From Acinetobacter vivianii (lineage in GTDB: Bacteria; Pseudomonadota; Gammaproteobacteria; Pseudomonadales; Moraxellaceae), in contig NZ_BMDR01000010.1 in assembly GCF_014635885.1 (NCBI RefSeq), forward strand, positions 38,935 to 102,934: a stretch of DNA of 64,000 bases. The letters run 5' to 3'. The position numbers and the translations under genes were made by a program. Shown in pieces: positions 1 to 9,370 of the stretch; positions within the stretch are counted from its first letter, which is position 1, and each line of letters starts with the position of its first letter. The notes under the pieces were generated by a model. That model saw nothing but the letters and a program-made list of their open reading frames with translations, did not search any database and had not been told where the DNA came from.

Positions 1-830
1 CTTCATTTGCTTTCATCGGTTTTAGCTCCGATGAAGGCGTTAAACGCAATAAAGGGCGCTTGGGTGCAGCTGATGCACCTGACATGATTCGGGCGCAGTT
101 GGCAAATTTACCAGTCCATCAACCTGTCACGATTGCAGATCTTGGCACGGTAGTGTGTGACAATGGCAAACTGGAACAGGCGCAAGCTGAACTGGCAGAT
201 CAGGTTGAACGCAGCTTAAAACAGGGAATGAAACCGATTGTTTTAGGCGGTGGTCATGAAGTCGCGTTTGGTAGCTTTTCAGGTTTGTTCCAATATCTAC
301 AGAATAATGAGCCAGATAAGACAATCGGGATCATTAATTTTGATGCCCATTTTGACTTGCGTGAAGCGGAACATGTCACCTCAGGCACACCTTTTTTAAA
401 TGCAGCAAGACTGTCTGAGCAGTATCAAAAGACGTTTCATTATCTTTGTATCGGGGTTGCAAAACACTCAAATACCAAAGTCCTTTTTGAAACGGCAGAC
501 CGACTAAATTGCAGTTACATCTACGACTTTGAATTACAACCGAAAAACGTTGAAATTTTACTCGAAAAAATCACAGCTTTTATCGGAAAAGTTGACTATT
601 TGTATATTACAGTTGATCTTGATGTATTTAGTGCTAGCATTGCTCCAGGTGTAAGTGCACCTGCGGTAAAAGGGATTGATTTATCAGTCTTTGACCCATT
701 ACTAGAGGCCATTAAGGAAACCGGAAAGATTAAAGTTTTTGATGTGGCGGAATGTAATCCACGGTTCGATTTGGATAGTAGAACTGCCAAGTTAGCCGCT
801 TATATAATTTTTAACTACATATTTTATTGA
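1..830 (+). CDS. hutG: formimidoylglutamase HutG, 5'-truncated by window edge
   Basis: Arginase/agmatinase-fold hydrolase that converts N-formimidoyl-glutamate to glutamate plus formamide, the last step of histidine degradation. The frame is open from base 3 (reading FAFIGFSSDEGVKRNKGRLG), so the true start lies before the window and the TTG near base 60 is internal. Manganese-binding motifs of the ureohydrolase family are visible: GGGHE, DAHFD, and DLDVF followed by APGVSAP. The gene stops 32 bases before glutamate dehydrogenase on the same strand. HutG produces glutamate that GdhA can deaminate, so the neighbourhood makes metabolic sense. HutG rather than agmatinase is chosen from the SSDEGV start and overall sequence; agmatinase is less likely. 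Confidence 0.85.
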   Translation, partial: SFAFIGFSSDEGVKRNKGRLGAADAPDMIRAQLANLPVHQPVTIADLGTVVCDNGKLEQAQAELADQVERSLKQGMKPIVLGGGHEVAFGSFSGLFQYLQNNEPDKTIGIINFDAHFDLREAEHVTSGTPFLNAARLSEQYQKTFHYLCIGVAKHSNTKVLFETADRLNCSYIYDFELQPKNVEILLEKITAFIGKVDYLYITVDLDVFSASIAPGVSAPAVKGIDLSVFDPLLEAIKETGKIKVFDVAECNPRFDLDSRTAKLAAYIIFNYIFY

Positions 831-862
831 TGGATCATGTGAATTCATCAAAAGGTTAAAAC

Positions 863-2134
863 ATGTCTAATTTATCTTATGTCTCTCAAAATGACGGTCC
901 ATGGGCAACTTACCTCGAGCAGATCGAGCGTGTTGCTCCGTATCTAGAAGGTCTAGAAGGTTATGTGGATACATTGAAGCGCCCAAAACGTGCTTTGATC
1001 GTTGACGTGCCAATTGTTATGGACGATGGCACAATTCGTCATTTTGAGGGTTATCGTGTACAACACAACTTGTCACGTGGTCCGGGTAAAGGCGGTATTC
1101 GCTATCACCCAGATGTAGATTTAAATGAAGTAATGGCTCTTTCAGCATGGATGACAATTAAGACTGCGGTGGTGAATCTACCATTTGGCGGTGCAAAAGG
1201 CGGTATCCGTGTTGATCCACGTCAACTTTCTCCACGTGAATTAGAACGCTTAACACGCCGTTATACCAGTGAAATCAGCCATATTATTGGCCCACAAAAA
1301 GATATCCCTGCACCAGACGTTGGTACCAATCCAAACGTAATGGGCTGGATCATGGATACTTATTCATCTGGTCAAGGTCATACCGTAACAGGTGTGGTAA
1401 CGGGTAAACCAGTCCACCTTGGCGGTTCTTTAGGTCGTATTAAAGCAACAGGCCGTGGTGTATTTATCACAGGTCAGCAAGTTGCTGAAAAGATCAAATT
1501 ACCTTTAGAAGGCGCTAAAATTGCGGTTCAAGGTTTTGGTAACGTCGGTAGCGAAGCTGCGTATCTATTCGGTGATTCAAAATCTAAAATCGTGACCATT
1601 CAAGACCATACGGGTACGATTTACAACCCTGAAGGTATTGATCTTGCTGCATTAAAAACACACATGCAAACTAACCAAGGTGTGGGCGGTTTTGCTGGTG
1701 CTCAAGTGATCAGCGATGAAGAGTTCTGGACAGTAGACATGGATATCTTGATCCCTGCTGCTTTAGAAAGCCAGATCACGGTTGAACGTGCGAAAAACTT
1801 ATCAGCAAAACTGGTACTTGAAGGCGCGAACGGTCCAACTTATCCAGAAGCAGATGACATCCTCGTTGAACGTGGTATCACTGTTGTTCCAGACGTAATC
1901 TGTAATGCGGGTGGTGTAACCGTATCTTATTTCGAATGGGTTCAGGATATGTCGAGCTACTTCTGGTCTGAAGAAGAAATTAACGAAAGACTCGATAAGT
2001 TAATGATTCAAGCGATTAATGACGTATGGCACAAATCTAGTGAAAAAGAATGTACTTTACGTACAGCTGCTTTCATTTTAGGTTGTGAGCGTATCTTAAA
2101 AGCACGTAAAGAGCGTGGTATTTTCCCAGGTTAA
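863..2134 (+). CDS. gdhA: Glu/Leu/Phe/Val-type glutamate dehydrogenase
   Basis: Cytosolic oxidoreductase interconverting glutamate and 2-oxoglutarate plus ammonium with NAD(P). It is 423 residues, the usual length for the short hexameric class. The N-terminal dimerisation/substrate domain carries [11 protein letters not shown] and PFGGAKGGI with the catalytic lysine. The C-terminal Rossmann domain starts with [10 protein letters not shown] near residue 222. The ATG follows an AAAGG ribosome site. A strong terminator lies directly downstream at 2153-2190. Cofactor preference cannot be told by eye. It may be transcribed with hutG or from its own promoter inside hutG. Confidence 0.92.
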   Translation: MSNLSYVSQNDGPWATYLEQIERVAPYLEGLEGYVDTLKRPKRALIVDVPIVMDDGTIRHFEGYRVQHNLSRGPGKGGIRYHPDVDLNEVMALSAWMTIKTAVVNLPFGGAKGGIRVDPRQLSPRELERLTRRYTSEISHIIGPQKDIPAPDVGTNPNVMGWIMDTYSSGQGHTVTGVVTGKPVHLGGSLGRIKATGRGVFITGQQVAEKIKLPLEGAKIAVQGFGNVGSEAAYLFGDSKSKIVTIQDHTGTIYNPEGIDLAALKTHMQTNQGVGGFAGAQVISDEEFWTVDMDILIPAALESQITVERAKNLSAKLVLEGANGPTYPEADDILVERGITVVPDVICNAGGVTVSYFEWVQDMSSYFWSEEEINERLDKLMIQAINDVWHKSSEKECTLRTAAFILGCERILKARKERGIFPG

Positions 2135-2152
2135 TACTGCGGAATATCATTG

Positions 2153-2190
2153 AAAACGACCTTAAGGTGAATACTTTAAGGTCGTTTTTT
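2153..2190 (+). terminator. rho-independent terminator of gdhA
   Basis: A 13-bp perfect stem (AAAACGACCTTAA paired with TTAAGGTCGTTTT) with a 10-base loop is followed by a run of T. It sits between convergent gdhA and the SDR gene and could also act on the minus strand, where four T follow the stem. Confidence 0.88.
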
Positions 2191-2199
2191 ATGCTTTAT

Positions 2200-3027
2200 T
2201 TAATCTAAGAAGAAATCTTTTTGCAGTTGGCGATTACCTGCAATACAAGCATATTGAGCAAAATCAGTGATACCCATACGCGCTAAAGCTTGTTCATCAG
2301 TCAGGCTTTGTCCAGTGAGTTCACCTTTGGCTGTGCTATAAATGGCAAAAGCTGCATCTGCCATGATTTCTGGTTTTCGGCTGAGCTGTTGTGTATTTTC
2401 TTCACCTAAATTTTTTGAGACAGCAGCTGTTGCAATGTAGGTTTCAGGCCATAGGGTATTACAGGAAATACCATATTGACGGAACTCTTCTGCCATACCT
2501 AAAGTCAAAATCGTCATCCCGTATTTAGACAGAGCATAAGGTGAGAGCATGCCTAACCATTTTGGGGACATATTCACAGGAGGGGATAAGCTTAAGATAT
2601 GTGGATGTTCGGCCTGTTTCAAAAAAGGAAGAGCAGCTTGTGCACAGATAAAAGTAGAACGATGATTAATACTTTGAATCAGGTCATATTGTTTTAAGGA
2701 TGTTGCTTCTACACCTGTTAGCGCAATGGCACCAGCATTGTTAATCAGCACATCAATACCACCAAAGTGCTGTGCTGATTGCTGGATGGCAGCATGGATT
2801 TGTTGGTCATCCCGTACATCAAGCAATAAGGGGAGTGCTTTGCCACCTACGGCTTCAATCTCTTGCGCCACGCTGTAAATCGTGCCTGTTAACTTAGCAG
2901 TTTCGATTTCAGTTTTAGCTGCAATAACGACATTTGCACCTGCATGTGCTGCTTTAATTGCAATTGCTCTACCTATTCCTCGACTGCCACCAGTAATAAA
3001 AATGGTTTTTCCGTGCATATTGTTCAT
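2200..3027 (-). CDS. SDR family oxidoreductase (HSDL2-like)
   Basis: NAD(P)-dependent short-chain dehydrogenase of 275 residues. The cofactor motif TGGSRGIG is at residues 12-19, NNAG is central, and the active-site tyrosine and lysine are in SPYALSKYG. The Ser usually three turns earlier is in the unusual LSLSPP segment, which together with the long C-terminal tail resembles the HSDL2-like SDR branch. It is downstream of an enoyl-CoA hydratase gene on the same strand (36-base gap), so the pair probably acts on an acyl-CoA or related lipid substrate. The substrate is not identifiable from sequence. Confidence 0.8.
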   Translation of the reverse strand: MNNMHGKTIFITGGSRGIGRAIAIKAAHAGANVVIAAKTEIETAKLTGTIYSVAQEIEAVGGKALPLLLDVRDDQQIHAAIQQSAQHFGGIDVLINNAGAIALTGVEATSLKQYDLIQSINHRSTFICAQAALPFLKQAEHPHILSLSPPVNMSPKWLGMLSPYALSKYGMTILTLGMAEEFRQYGISCNTLWPETYIATAAVSKNLGEENTQQLSRKPEIMADAAFAIYSTAKGELTGQSLTDEQALARMGITDFAQYACIAGNRQLQKDFFLD

Positions 3028-3063
3028 GAGAATTTCCTATATTTAATTTTTATAAAAGTGGAG

Positions 3064-3780
3064 TTAAATCATAAAAGGATGTGCAAATTTTTCAGGATTG
3101 TACAGTTGACGCTGTTTCGCAATGTCGACGATACGATGGCGTAACTGACGTTTGATCACGGCATAGGTTAAGCGATGCTTTTGTGACATCTCTTCAGCAA
3201 ATTTAAAAACTTCGGAATTTAACGATTCTACAGGATGAATTTGATGGACGACTTGCGTGTCTAAACATTCAATTCCTGTCATCGATTTGCCCGTCAATGA
3301 CATTTCCCAGATCGTATGCTGATTGGGAAGTAATTGCACAATTTCTGCAATCACATCGGTGAAGGGAATGGTTAGTTTGACTTCGGGAAAGCAAAAGCGC
3401 CCTTTGTCTGCTCGCATAAATCGAAAATCACAAGCCGATGCTAAAATTGCTCCACCAGCATAGGCATTGCCATTAATTTCAGCGATGACAGGCAAGTTGA
3501 GCAAGGCTAAACGCAATAGCATATTTTCCAGTTGTAGGGTAAAAGCTTTTTTATCCTCTATGGATTGCTCCATCAGCCATGCTAAATCCAAGCCGTTACA
3601 AAACGTTTTTGGATGGTCACTTTGAATGACCAAACATGCATTTTGCTGATGACTTTCAATTTCATTAAATACTTCGATATATTCATTCAATACATCTTGA
3701 TTTAAGACATTTTCCTGATCGCCATTGGTTAATGTAAGAACATAAATGGACTGCTGTCGATCAAGCTTCATGGTTGCCAT
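3064..3780 (-). CDS. enoyl-CoA hydratase/isomerase family protein
   Basis: Crotonase-fold protein of 238 residues, slightly short for the family (about 255-265). Oxyanion-hole elements can be seen: FCNGLDLAWL and the segment NGNAYAGGAILASACDFRF. The usual catalytic glutamates are not obvious (the second position reads FPEVKLTIPF), so it may be an isomerase or another crotonase rather than a classical hydratase. It is the first gene of a likely two-gene minus-strand operon with the SDR. It is divergent from an AraC-type regulator 109 bases away, which is the probable regulator. Confidence 0.8.
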   Translation of the reverse strand: MATMKLDRQQSIYVLTLTNGDQENVLNQDVLNEYIEVFNEIESHQQNACLVIQSDHPKTFCNGLDLAWLMEQSIEDKKAFTLQLENMLLRLALLNLPVIAEINGNAYAGGAILASACDFRFMRADKGRFCFPEVKLTIPFTDVIAEIVQLLPNQHTIWEMSLTGKSMTGIECLDTQVVHQIHPVESLNSEVFKFAEEMSQKHRLTYAVIKRQLRHRIVDIAKQRQLYNPEKFAHPFMI

Positions 3781-3889
3781 TTAAGTACATCCTCATTGTG
3801 CCATTGTTTATTATTAAAGCTATTATTTCGAATAAAACACTCGCACAATAGGTGTGGCTATGCCATATTGATGATCATTTTAGGACAGG

Positions 3890-4963
3890 ATGTCTGTCAT
3901 GCGGGATCCATTCGGATTGTTTCAGGAAACGATTTCTGTATCTTATGCACATATCTTATTAGAAATTGTGTATGACTATGGTATTGATACTCAAAGTATT
4001 TTCAATGGTACTGGGCTTGATTCGAGCGAAATAAATAAGGCTGATGCCAAAATGAGTGCGCATCAATGGTCAAAACTAGTGGTCAATGCCTTACGCTTGA
4101 CAGGCAATCCACGGCTTGGGATTGAATATGGTTTTAAATTACGTCCCACTTCGCATGGACCTTTAGGATTTGCATTTCTCAGTTGTACGGATGTGGAAAC
4201 TGCGCTAAGCCTTTGCCAGCAGTATTTTTGTACGCGAATACAGAACTTCACGCCAGAATGGTGCATCAATGACAATTTTGTCTATGTTTATCTTGATGAT
4301 GTGCATCCAGTAAAATTGGGGAATGAACAACAATCAGACCAATTAAGACATTTCCTAATAGAAAGTCTGTTGTTTGGTGCGATTCATTTTTTGACTTTGT
4401 TTTCTGGACGTATTGCTGAAAACTGTGAGGTATTTGTGGATTGGGCTGATGCTCCGAATTATAAAAAAATTAATTTATCCCAAATCAAGATTCAATTTAA
4501 TCAAGCTCGTAATGGTTTACGTTTTCCAAAGAAATATCTGCATTGTAAAAATCCAAACGCAGATCAAGTCGCTTTTCAGCAAGCGGTACTTTATTGTGAA
4601 AATGATAAGCTCAAGTTAGTGAAAGAAGGGGCTCGTGATTTGCAAAAAAGTATTCGGTCTGAATTGTTATATCACTCAAGCAGTACTTACCCAACTTTGC
4701 CCGTTATTGCACAGCGCCTGAATATGTCGGAGCGAACCATTAAACGGCATTTACAGGCTCAAGGGACAAGTTTTTTACAGATTTTAGCTGAGGTTCGTTT
4801 TAATCAAGCGAAGAAATTACTGCAACAGCAGCAATACAACATTCAAGATATTGCGGGTCTAGTGGGTTATGAAGAAGCCACCAATTTTATTCGTGCTTTT
4901 AAAAAGAATTTTGGGGAAACACCGAGCCAGTATCGCAAAAGGTGTTTGACCCAAGTCGATTAA
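3890..4963 (+). CDS. AraC family transcriptional regulator
   Basis: DNA-binding regulator of 357 residues. The N-terminal ~200 residues match the arabinose-binding-like domain of the OruR/ArgR-type AraC subgroup (RPTSHGPLGFAFLSC). The C-terminus has two helix-turn-helix units: LPVIAQRLNMSERTIKRHL, then IQDIAGLVGYEEATNFIRAF, ending with the family signature FGETPSQYR. The start follows AGGACAGG; a second ATG three codons later is possible. It is divergent from the enoyl-CoA hydratase/SDR operon and likely controls it, an inference from arrangement only. Its stop overlaps the convergent MocR gene by four bases. Confidence 0.88.
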   Translation: MSVMRDPFGLFQETISVSYAHILLEIVYDYGIDTQSIFNGTGLDSSEINKADAKMSAHQWSKLVVNALRLTGNPRLGIEYGFKLRPTSHGPLGFAFLSCTDVETALSLCQQYFCTRIQNFTPEWCINDNFVYVYLDDVHPVKLGNEQQSDQLRHFLIESLLFGAIHFLTLFSGRIAENCEVFVDWADAPNYKKINLSQIKIQFNQARNGLRFPKKYLHCKNPNADQVAFQQAVLYCENDKLKLVKEGARDLQKSIRSELLYHSSSTYPTLPVIAQRLNMSERTIKRHLQAQGTSFLQILAEVRFNQAKKLLQQQQYNIQDIAGLVGYEEATNFIRAFKKNFGETPSQYRKRCLTQVD

Positions 4964-6372
4964 TCTGAAACAGCATTTTGAACCGTTTGAATAAACAATT
5001 CCAACGAATGCTCAATATGCTCGCTCCATTCAAAAGAACAATTCATACGAATAAAATGTTGATGCGAGGGCAGCACATTAAATAATGTACTTGGCGCAAC
5101 ACCGATCTGTTGCTGAATTAGGTGCTCATAGATTTTCATACTGCTGACTTTGTCAGGCAGTTGAATCCAGAGAAAATAGCCGCTTGGATAATTGTAGACC
5201 TTACAACCTTTAGGCAAATGCTGTTTAAGATATTGAAAGAACTGCTTCTTATTTTTCTCCAAAGCACGTCTAAGCGTTCTCAAATGCTTTTCATAATGAT
5301 GATGAGAGAGAAACTCAACCAGCGCATTCTGAATCAGTGCGTTGGCTGAAATGGTGCTCATCAATTGTAAATGCTGAATATGCTCGGAAAATTTACCTGC
5401 ATAGACCCAACCCATACGGAAACCTGAACCTAGCGTTTTGGAAAAAGAAGAGCAGTGCAGCACCAGATTTTGCTGATCAAAATACTTCATCGGCAAAGGT
5501 TTATGATTGCCATAAAACAGTTCTTCATAGACATCATCTTCGATCAAATGGATCTGATGTTCGTGCAACAGTTTGGCGATTTTATATTTAATTTCGTCAC
5601 TGACCGTGAAGCCAATCGGGTTATGTGCATTGAGCATAAACCAGCATACTTTGATTGGATAGTTTTTGATGACTTGCTCAAAGGCTTCAATATCGAATCC
5701 ATGTTGTGGGTGCTCAGGAATGGTAATTACCTTTAAACCCAAACGCTCCGCAGCCTGCCATGCGCCATAGAAGATGGTTTGTTGCAATAAAATATAATCA
5801 CCAGGTTGCGTGATCGCTTGCAGTGAAAGATTCAATGCTTCTAGGCCACCAGATGTAATGACAATGTCATCAGCATCGGTTGGAATGCCTTGCATACAAT
5901 AGCGTTGAGCGATCAGCTTTCTGAGTGCCAAATTGCCTGGTGGCAGATTGGTGGTTTGATCATAACTATGCCGATTACGCGAAAGCTGTCCCATGATCTG
6001 AATCAGTTTGGGTGGGTAGAGCAACTGACTGTCAGGAAAAGCCGAGCCTAATGGACTGACTTGCTTGGATTGAATTGATTTAAGATATTTAAAAACCAGT
6101 GAGTTAATTTCAATTTTAGGATTTAAAGACACCACTGAGTAGGCTTGCGGAATCTGAATATGACTTTGCTCAGCCACAAAATAACCCGACTTTTCTTTGG
6201 AATAAATCAGGCCTTGTGCTTCAAGTTCCTGATAAGCATTCATGACCGTGATGAGGCTAAAGCCTGAGCGTTGTACCTGTTCACGCAAAGATGGCAGTTT
6301 GGTGTGCGGCTTCCATGTCCCATTTTCAATGAGAAGTTTCAGATTATGTGCTAACTGTTCTGATTTATACAT
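4960..6372 (-). CDS. MocR-type GntR/aminotransferase regulator
   Basis: Fusion regulator of 470 residues. Residues 1-70 are a GntR winged helix (LPSLREQ, then TVMNAYQELEAQGLIYS). Residues ~110-465 are a fold-type-I PLP aminotransferase domain with ITSGGLEALN, AHNPIGFTVS, DDVYEEL and the PLP lysine in SSFSKTLGSGFRMGW. MocR proteins use PLP as an effector-binding cofactor and usually regulate a nearby gene. No obvious vitamin B6 or GABA gene adjoins it, so the target is unknown. It lies downstream of the cyd genes on the same strand, separated by a hairpin at 6396-6423. Confidence 0.87.
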   Translation of the reverse strand: MYKSEQLAHNLKLLIENGTWKPHTKLPSLREQVQRSGFSLITVMNAYQELEAQGLIYSKEKSGYFVAEQSHIQIPQAYSVVSLNPKIEINSLVFKYLKSIQSKQVSPLGSAFPDSQLLYPPKLIQIMGQLSRNRHSYDQTTNLPPGNLALRKLIAQRYCMQGIPTDADDIVITSGGLEALNLSLQAITQPGDYILLQQTIFYGAWQAAERLGLKVITIPEHPQHGFDIEAFEQVIKNYPIKVCWFMLNAHNPIGFTVSDEIKYKIAKLLHEHQIHLIEDDVYEELFYGNHKPLPMKYFDQQNLVLHCSSFSKTLGSGFRMGWVYAGKFSEHIQHLQLMSTISANALIQNALVEFLSHHHYEKHLRTLRRALEKNKKQFFQYLKQHLPKGCKVYNYPSGYFLWIQLPDKVSSMKIYEHLIQQQIGVAPSTLFNVLPSHQHFIRMNCSFEWSEHIEHSLELFIQTVQNAVSD

Positions 6373-6395
6373 AAAATAGGGGTAATCCGTGCGAA

Positions 6396-6423
6396 GGAAC
6401 AGCCTTGATCAAAAGACTGTTCC
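6396..6423 (-). terminator. hairpin downstream of cydAB, possible terminator
   Basis: GGAACAG pairs with CTGTTCC. On the minus-strand transcript the stem extends to 11 bp with one G-U pair, loop TTGATC. There is no clear T run after it, so termination may be weak or the hairpin may protect the cyd mRNA 3' end. Confidence 0.45.
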
Positions 6424-6433
6424 ATTCATCATT

Positions 6434-6556
6434 CTAATAAGCAAACATCAACAGCAATCTAAACAGACCTGCAATAATGGCGAGTGCAAAAAATCCAAGT
6501 AACCATAAGATTATAAACCATTGCGTTGAAGTTAAATGCTGAGATTTTATTTTCAT
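6434..6556 (-). CDS. DUF2474-like small membrane subunit of the bd-type oxidase
   Basis: A 40-residue ORF starting MKIKSQHLTSTQW, with one hydrophobic helix (FIILWLLGFFALAIIAG) followed by LFRLLLMFAY. The W-x3-L-x-WLL-x6-AL pattern and the C-terminal LFRLL match the DUF2474 proteins that follow cyanide-insensitive-type quinol oxidase genes and are thought to play a CydX-like stabilising role. It starts 13 bases after the cydB stop with a strong GGAGGA ribosome site, so it is the third gene of the operon. Family assignment is from memory of the motif; position and ribosome site are direct. Confidence 0.75.
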   Translation of the reverse strand: MKIKSQHLTSTQWFIILWLLGFFALAIIAGLFRLLLMFAY

Positions 6557-6569
6557 GCAACGTTCCTCC

Positions 6570-7574
6570 TTAGTGATAACCTGCATCACCCACACGGACC
6601 TTATCTCTAAATACCCAGTATGAAAGGATCGTATAGGTAATGATAATCGGAATAAGAATTAGGGCACCGACCAGCGCAAATTTTTGGCTTGAAGCTGGTG
6701 CAGCAGCCTCCCAAATCGTCACTGATGGCGGAATAATATGAGGCCATAAACTAATTACAAAACCTGTGAAGGCTAAAAACACCAGCGCTAAAGTATAGAT
6801 AAATGGCTTTAAATCCTGACGGTTTTTACATGCTTTCAAGATTAAAGCAGTAAATAACACGACTAAAACAGGCACAGGGCTAAAATAAAGCAGATTTGGC
6901 AAGGCAAACCAGCGTGCTGCAATTTCAGGATGTGTCAGAGGTGTATAAAGACTGACGCCGGCAAATACTACAAACAGTAGAATGATCAGCTTCGGCATTA
7001 ATCGATACATTTGATCTTGTAGCTCATGATCTGTTTTCATAATCAACCAGCCACAACCCAGTGCTGCATACATGGCAAGCACCCCTAGACCTGTAAATAA
7101 GGCAAAAGGTGTCAACCAGTCCAGACCCGAGCCTGAGAAAATTCCATTAGTCGTTTGAATCCCTTGAATATAAGCCCCTAGAATCACACCTTGGAAGAAG
7201 CTGGATAAAATCGAGCCCCAAATAAAGGCTTGATCCCATAAGTGTTTGGTACGATTGGCCTTAAAGCGAAATTCGAAGGCAACACCTCGGAAAATCAATG
7301 CAATCACCATCAAGGTAATGGGCATATACAAAGCTGAAAGCACGGTTGAATAGACCAATGGAAAAGCTGCGAATAAGCCTGCACCACCGAGCACCATCCA
7401 GGTTTCATTACCATCCCAGACGGGCGCGACGGTATTCATCATTACATCGCGTTCTTCTCGGTTTTTAATGAAAGGAAACAGAATACCAATGCCGAGATCA
7501 AACCCGTCCAGAACCACATAGATCAGTACACCCAGACCAATAATACCAACCCAGATCAGAGATAAATCAATCAT
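6570..7574 (-). CDS. cydB: cytochrome bd-type quinol oxidase subunit II
   Basis: Integral membrane subunit (334 residues) of the terminal quinol:oxygen oxidoreductase in the inner membrane. The ATG at 7574 is chosen because the protein then begins MIDLSLIWVGIIGLGVLIYVVLDGFDLG, the conserved CydB N-terminus; a longer reading upstream would only translate part of cydA. It overlaps the end of cydA by eight bases, implying translational coupling. Conserved WDGNETW and GGAGLFAAFP are present, and about eight to nine hydrophobic segments are visible. At 334 residues it is shorter than E. coli CydB (379) and fits the CioB branch. Confidence 0.93.
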   Translation of the reverse strand: MIDLSLIWVGIIGLGVLIYVVLDGFDLGIGILFPFIKNREERDVMMNTVAPVWDGNETWMVLGGAGLFAAFPLVYSTVLSALYMPITLMVIALIFRGVAFEFRFKANRTKHLWDQAFIWGSILSSFFQGVILGAYIQGIQTTNGIFSGSGLDWLTPFALFTGLGVLAMYAALGCGWLIMKTDHELQDQMYRLMPKLIILLFVVFAGVSLYTPLTHPEIAARWFALPNLLYFSPVPVLVVLFTALILKACKNRQDLKPFIYTLALVFLAFTGFVISLWPHIIPPSVTIWEAAAPASSQKFALVGALILIPIIITYTILSYWVFRDKVRVGDAGYH

Positions 7575-9012
7575 GGCGTTTCTCCTTACTTTGGTCTTGT
7601 CCATCAATGCTTTCATCGACTGCGCTGAGTGGACGCATTGGTGTTTTGAAATGACCAGGACCCGCAGGTTCAGGTTCAATAGCATCGATAAATTCAGGCC
7701 CTTTTTTCAGTAGTTTCAGCATGTAGTAAATACCGCTACCAAAAACGATGGTATAGACCACCACAAAGATAATTAAACTGATCCCGACCTGATCGGCTGT
7801 CACGCTATGCGACAGACCATCTTTGGTACGCATCACACCATAAATCACCCAAGGCTGACGACCAACTTCGGTGGTTACCCAGCCTGCAAGTAGAGCGATA
7901 TAACCCGCAGGGCCCATCACAAAAGCGAACTTGTGAAACCATGAGGTACCATAAAGTTTGCCAGTTTTACGTAACCATAAAGCAACTAATGAAAGCAGTA
8001 CCATCAGCATGCCTAGACCGACCATGACGCGGAAACTCCAGAACACAATGGTGGCATTTGGGCGATCTTCAGGGGCGAAGTCTTTCAAACCTGTCACTTT
8101 GCCATCAAGAGAATGGGTCAGGATCAGGCTACCAAGGTGGGGAATTCCGATTTCATACAGATTTTCTTCTTTATCCATATTCGGAATTGCGAAAAGCAGC
8201 AGAGGCATGGATTCGTTATGATTGGTTTCCCAATGTCCTTCAATCGCTGCGAGTTTGGCTGGCTGGTGCTTTAAGGTATTTAAACCATGATTATCACCAA
8301 TGACCACTTGCAGACATGAGGTGACTAGCACCATCCAGAGTCCCATCGAAAATGATTTTTTGACCAATTCATCACGACGGCCTTTGATTAAATGCCATGC
8401 GGCAGTACCTACTACCAAAAGTGACGATACTAAAAATGCGGCAGCAGCCATATGCGCTAGGCGATAAGGAAAGGATGGATTGAAAACAATGGCCCACCAG
8501 TCGGTTGGGATCACAATACCATTTTCAATAATAAATCCTTGTGGTGTTTGCATCCAGCTATTGGAAGACAGAATCCAGAACATGGAAATACAGGTACCGA
8601 TGGCAACCATCAGGGTGGCAAAGAAATGTGCTTTGGGACTGACCCGTCCCCAACCAAATAACATGATGCCAAGGAAGCCAGCTTCCAGAAAGAAGGCGCT
8701 CAATACTTCATAGGTGAGTAAGGGGCCTGTAACACCACCAGCGATTCGGGAAAATTCACTCCAGTTGGTACCAAACTGATAGCTCATCACGACGCCTGAA
8801 ACCACGCCCATCCCAAAGGCAACAGCAAAGATTTTGATCCAGAACTTGAATAGATCTTTATAAATCGGGTTTTGAGTTCGAAGCCATTTCCATTCCAGCA
8901 TTGCCAGAAAGCAAGCCAAGCCAATTGAGGTAGCTGGAAAGATAATGTGAAATGAAACAGTAAAGGCGAACTGTATTCGGGCTAATTCTAAAGCAGTGAG
9001 ACCGAGATCCAT
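7567..9012 (-). CDS. cydA: cytochrome bd-type quinol oxidase subunit I
   Basis: Haem-bearing subunit, 481 residues, shorter than E. coli CydA (about 522). This points to a short Q-loop, cyanide-insensitive-oxidase (CioA) type. Visible features are the N-terminal ARIQFAFTVSFHIIFP with a haem-ligand His, and the late GWVTTEVGRQPWVIYG motif conserved in the family. The C-terminal tail is charged and cytoplasmic. The start is preceded by AGGAGAGG. It heads the cydA-cydB-DUF2474 operon. Such oxidases work at low oxygen or when the cytochrome bo/aa3 branch is inhibited. No clear FNR or ArcA box could be recognised upstream. Confidence 0.93.
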   Translation of the reverse strand: MDLGLTALELARIQFAFTVSFHIIFPATSIGLACFLAMLEWKWLRTQNPIYKDLFKFWIKIFAVAFGMGVVSGVVMSYQFGTNWSEFSRIAGGVTGPLLTYEVLSAFFLEAGFLGIMLFGWGRVSPKAHFFATLMVAIGTCISMFWILSSNSWMQTPQGFIIENGIVIPTDWWAIVFNPSFPYRLAHMAAAAFLVSSLLVVGTAAWHLIKGRRDELVKKSFSMGLWMVLVTSCLQVVIGDNHGLNTLKHQPAKLAAIEGHWETNHNESMPLLLFAIPNMDKEENLYEIGIPHLGSLILTHSLDGKVTGLKDFAPEDRPNATIVFWSFRVMVGLGMLMVLLSLVALWLRKTGKLYGTSWFHKFAFVMGPAGYIALLAGWVTTEVGRQPWVIYGVMRTKDGLSHSVTADQVGISLIIFVVVYTIVFGSGIYYMLKLLKKGPEFIDAIEPEPAGPGHFKTPMRPLSAVDESIDGQDQSKEKRHD

Positions 9013-9370
9013 ATATCCTCTCCTATAACAGACGAGTAAAGCAGTCGCTAGGAAAATGTGAAAGAAGGGGCTTAAACGATTAAAAATAAACAGAACCTTA
9101 AAAATGTTCTCGGCTTATTTAAAATCTTTTAAGTTTTATTCATCATCCAGTCTTCTGCTGTATATGAGTAGGTACAATTTCTTCTTGTTTTTTTATAACA
9201 GATACGGAAACGCGAACTCATCTGTTATATTTTTTTAGCAAAATTCTGTAGCTATTCAGTTGTATGTTGCTCATTCAAAATAGCATAAGCAACGATACAA
9301 TGTGTTAAATATTGATCAAGCATTGTAAGTCGTTTGCATGATAATACTTCTGACTGAATGGCGTTTAATT
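9013..9370. other. intergenic region between divergent cydA and an orphan gene
   Basis: 358 bases, AT-rich, expected to hold divergent promoters for cydAB and the gene at 9371. TTGATCAA occurs near 9313, but a full FNR-type TTGAT-N4-ATCAA site is not present. I see no RNA gene or further ORF. Confidence 0.4.

Noticed and set aside
7575..7685. Upstream extension of cydB
   Set aside because: It lies wholly inside cydA and does not resemble any CydB N-terminus; the coupled ATG at 7574 gives the conserved start.
9300..9330. TTGATCAA as an FNR box for cydAB
   Set aside because: Only a short palindrome; the four-base spacer and full half-sites of an FNR site are missing.
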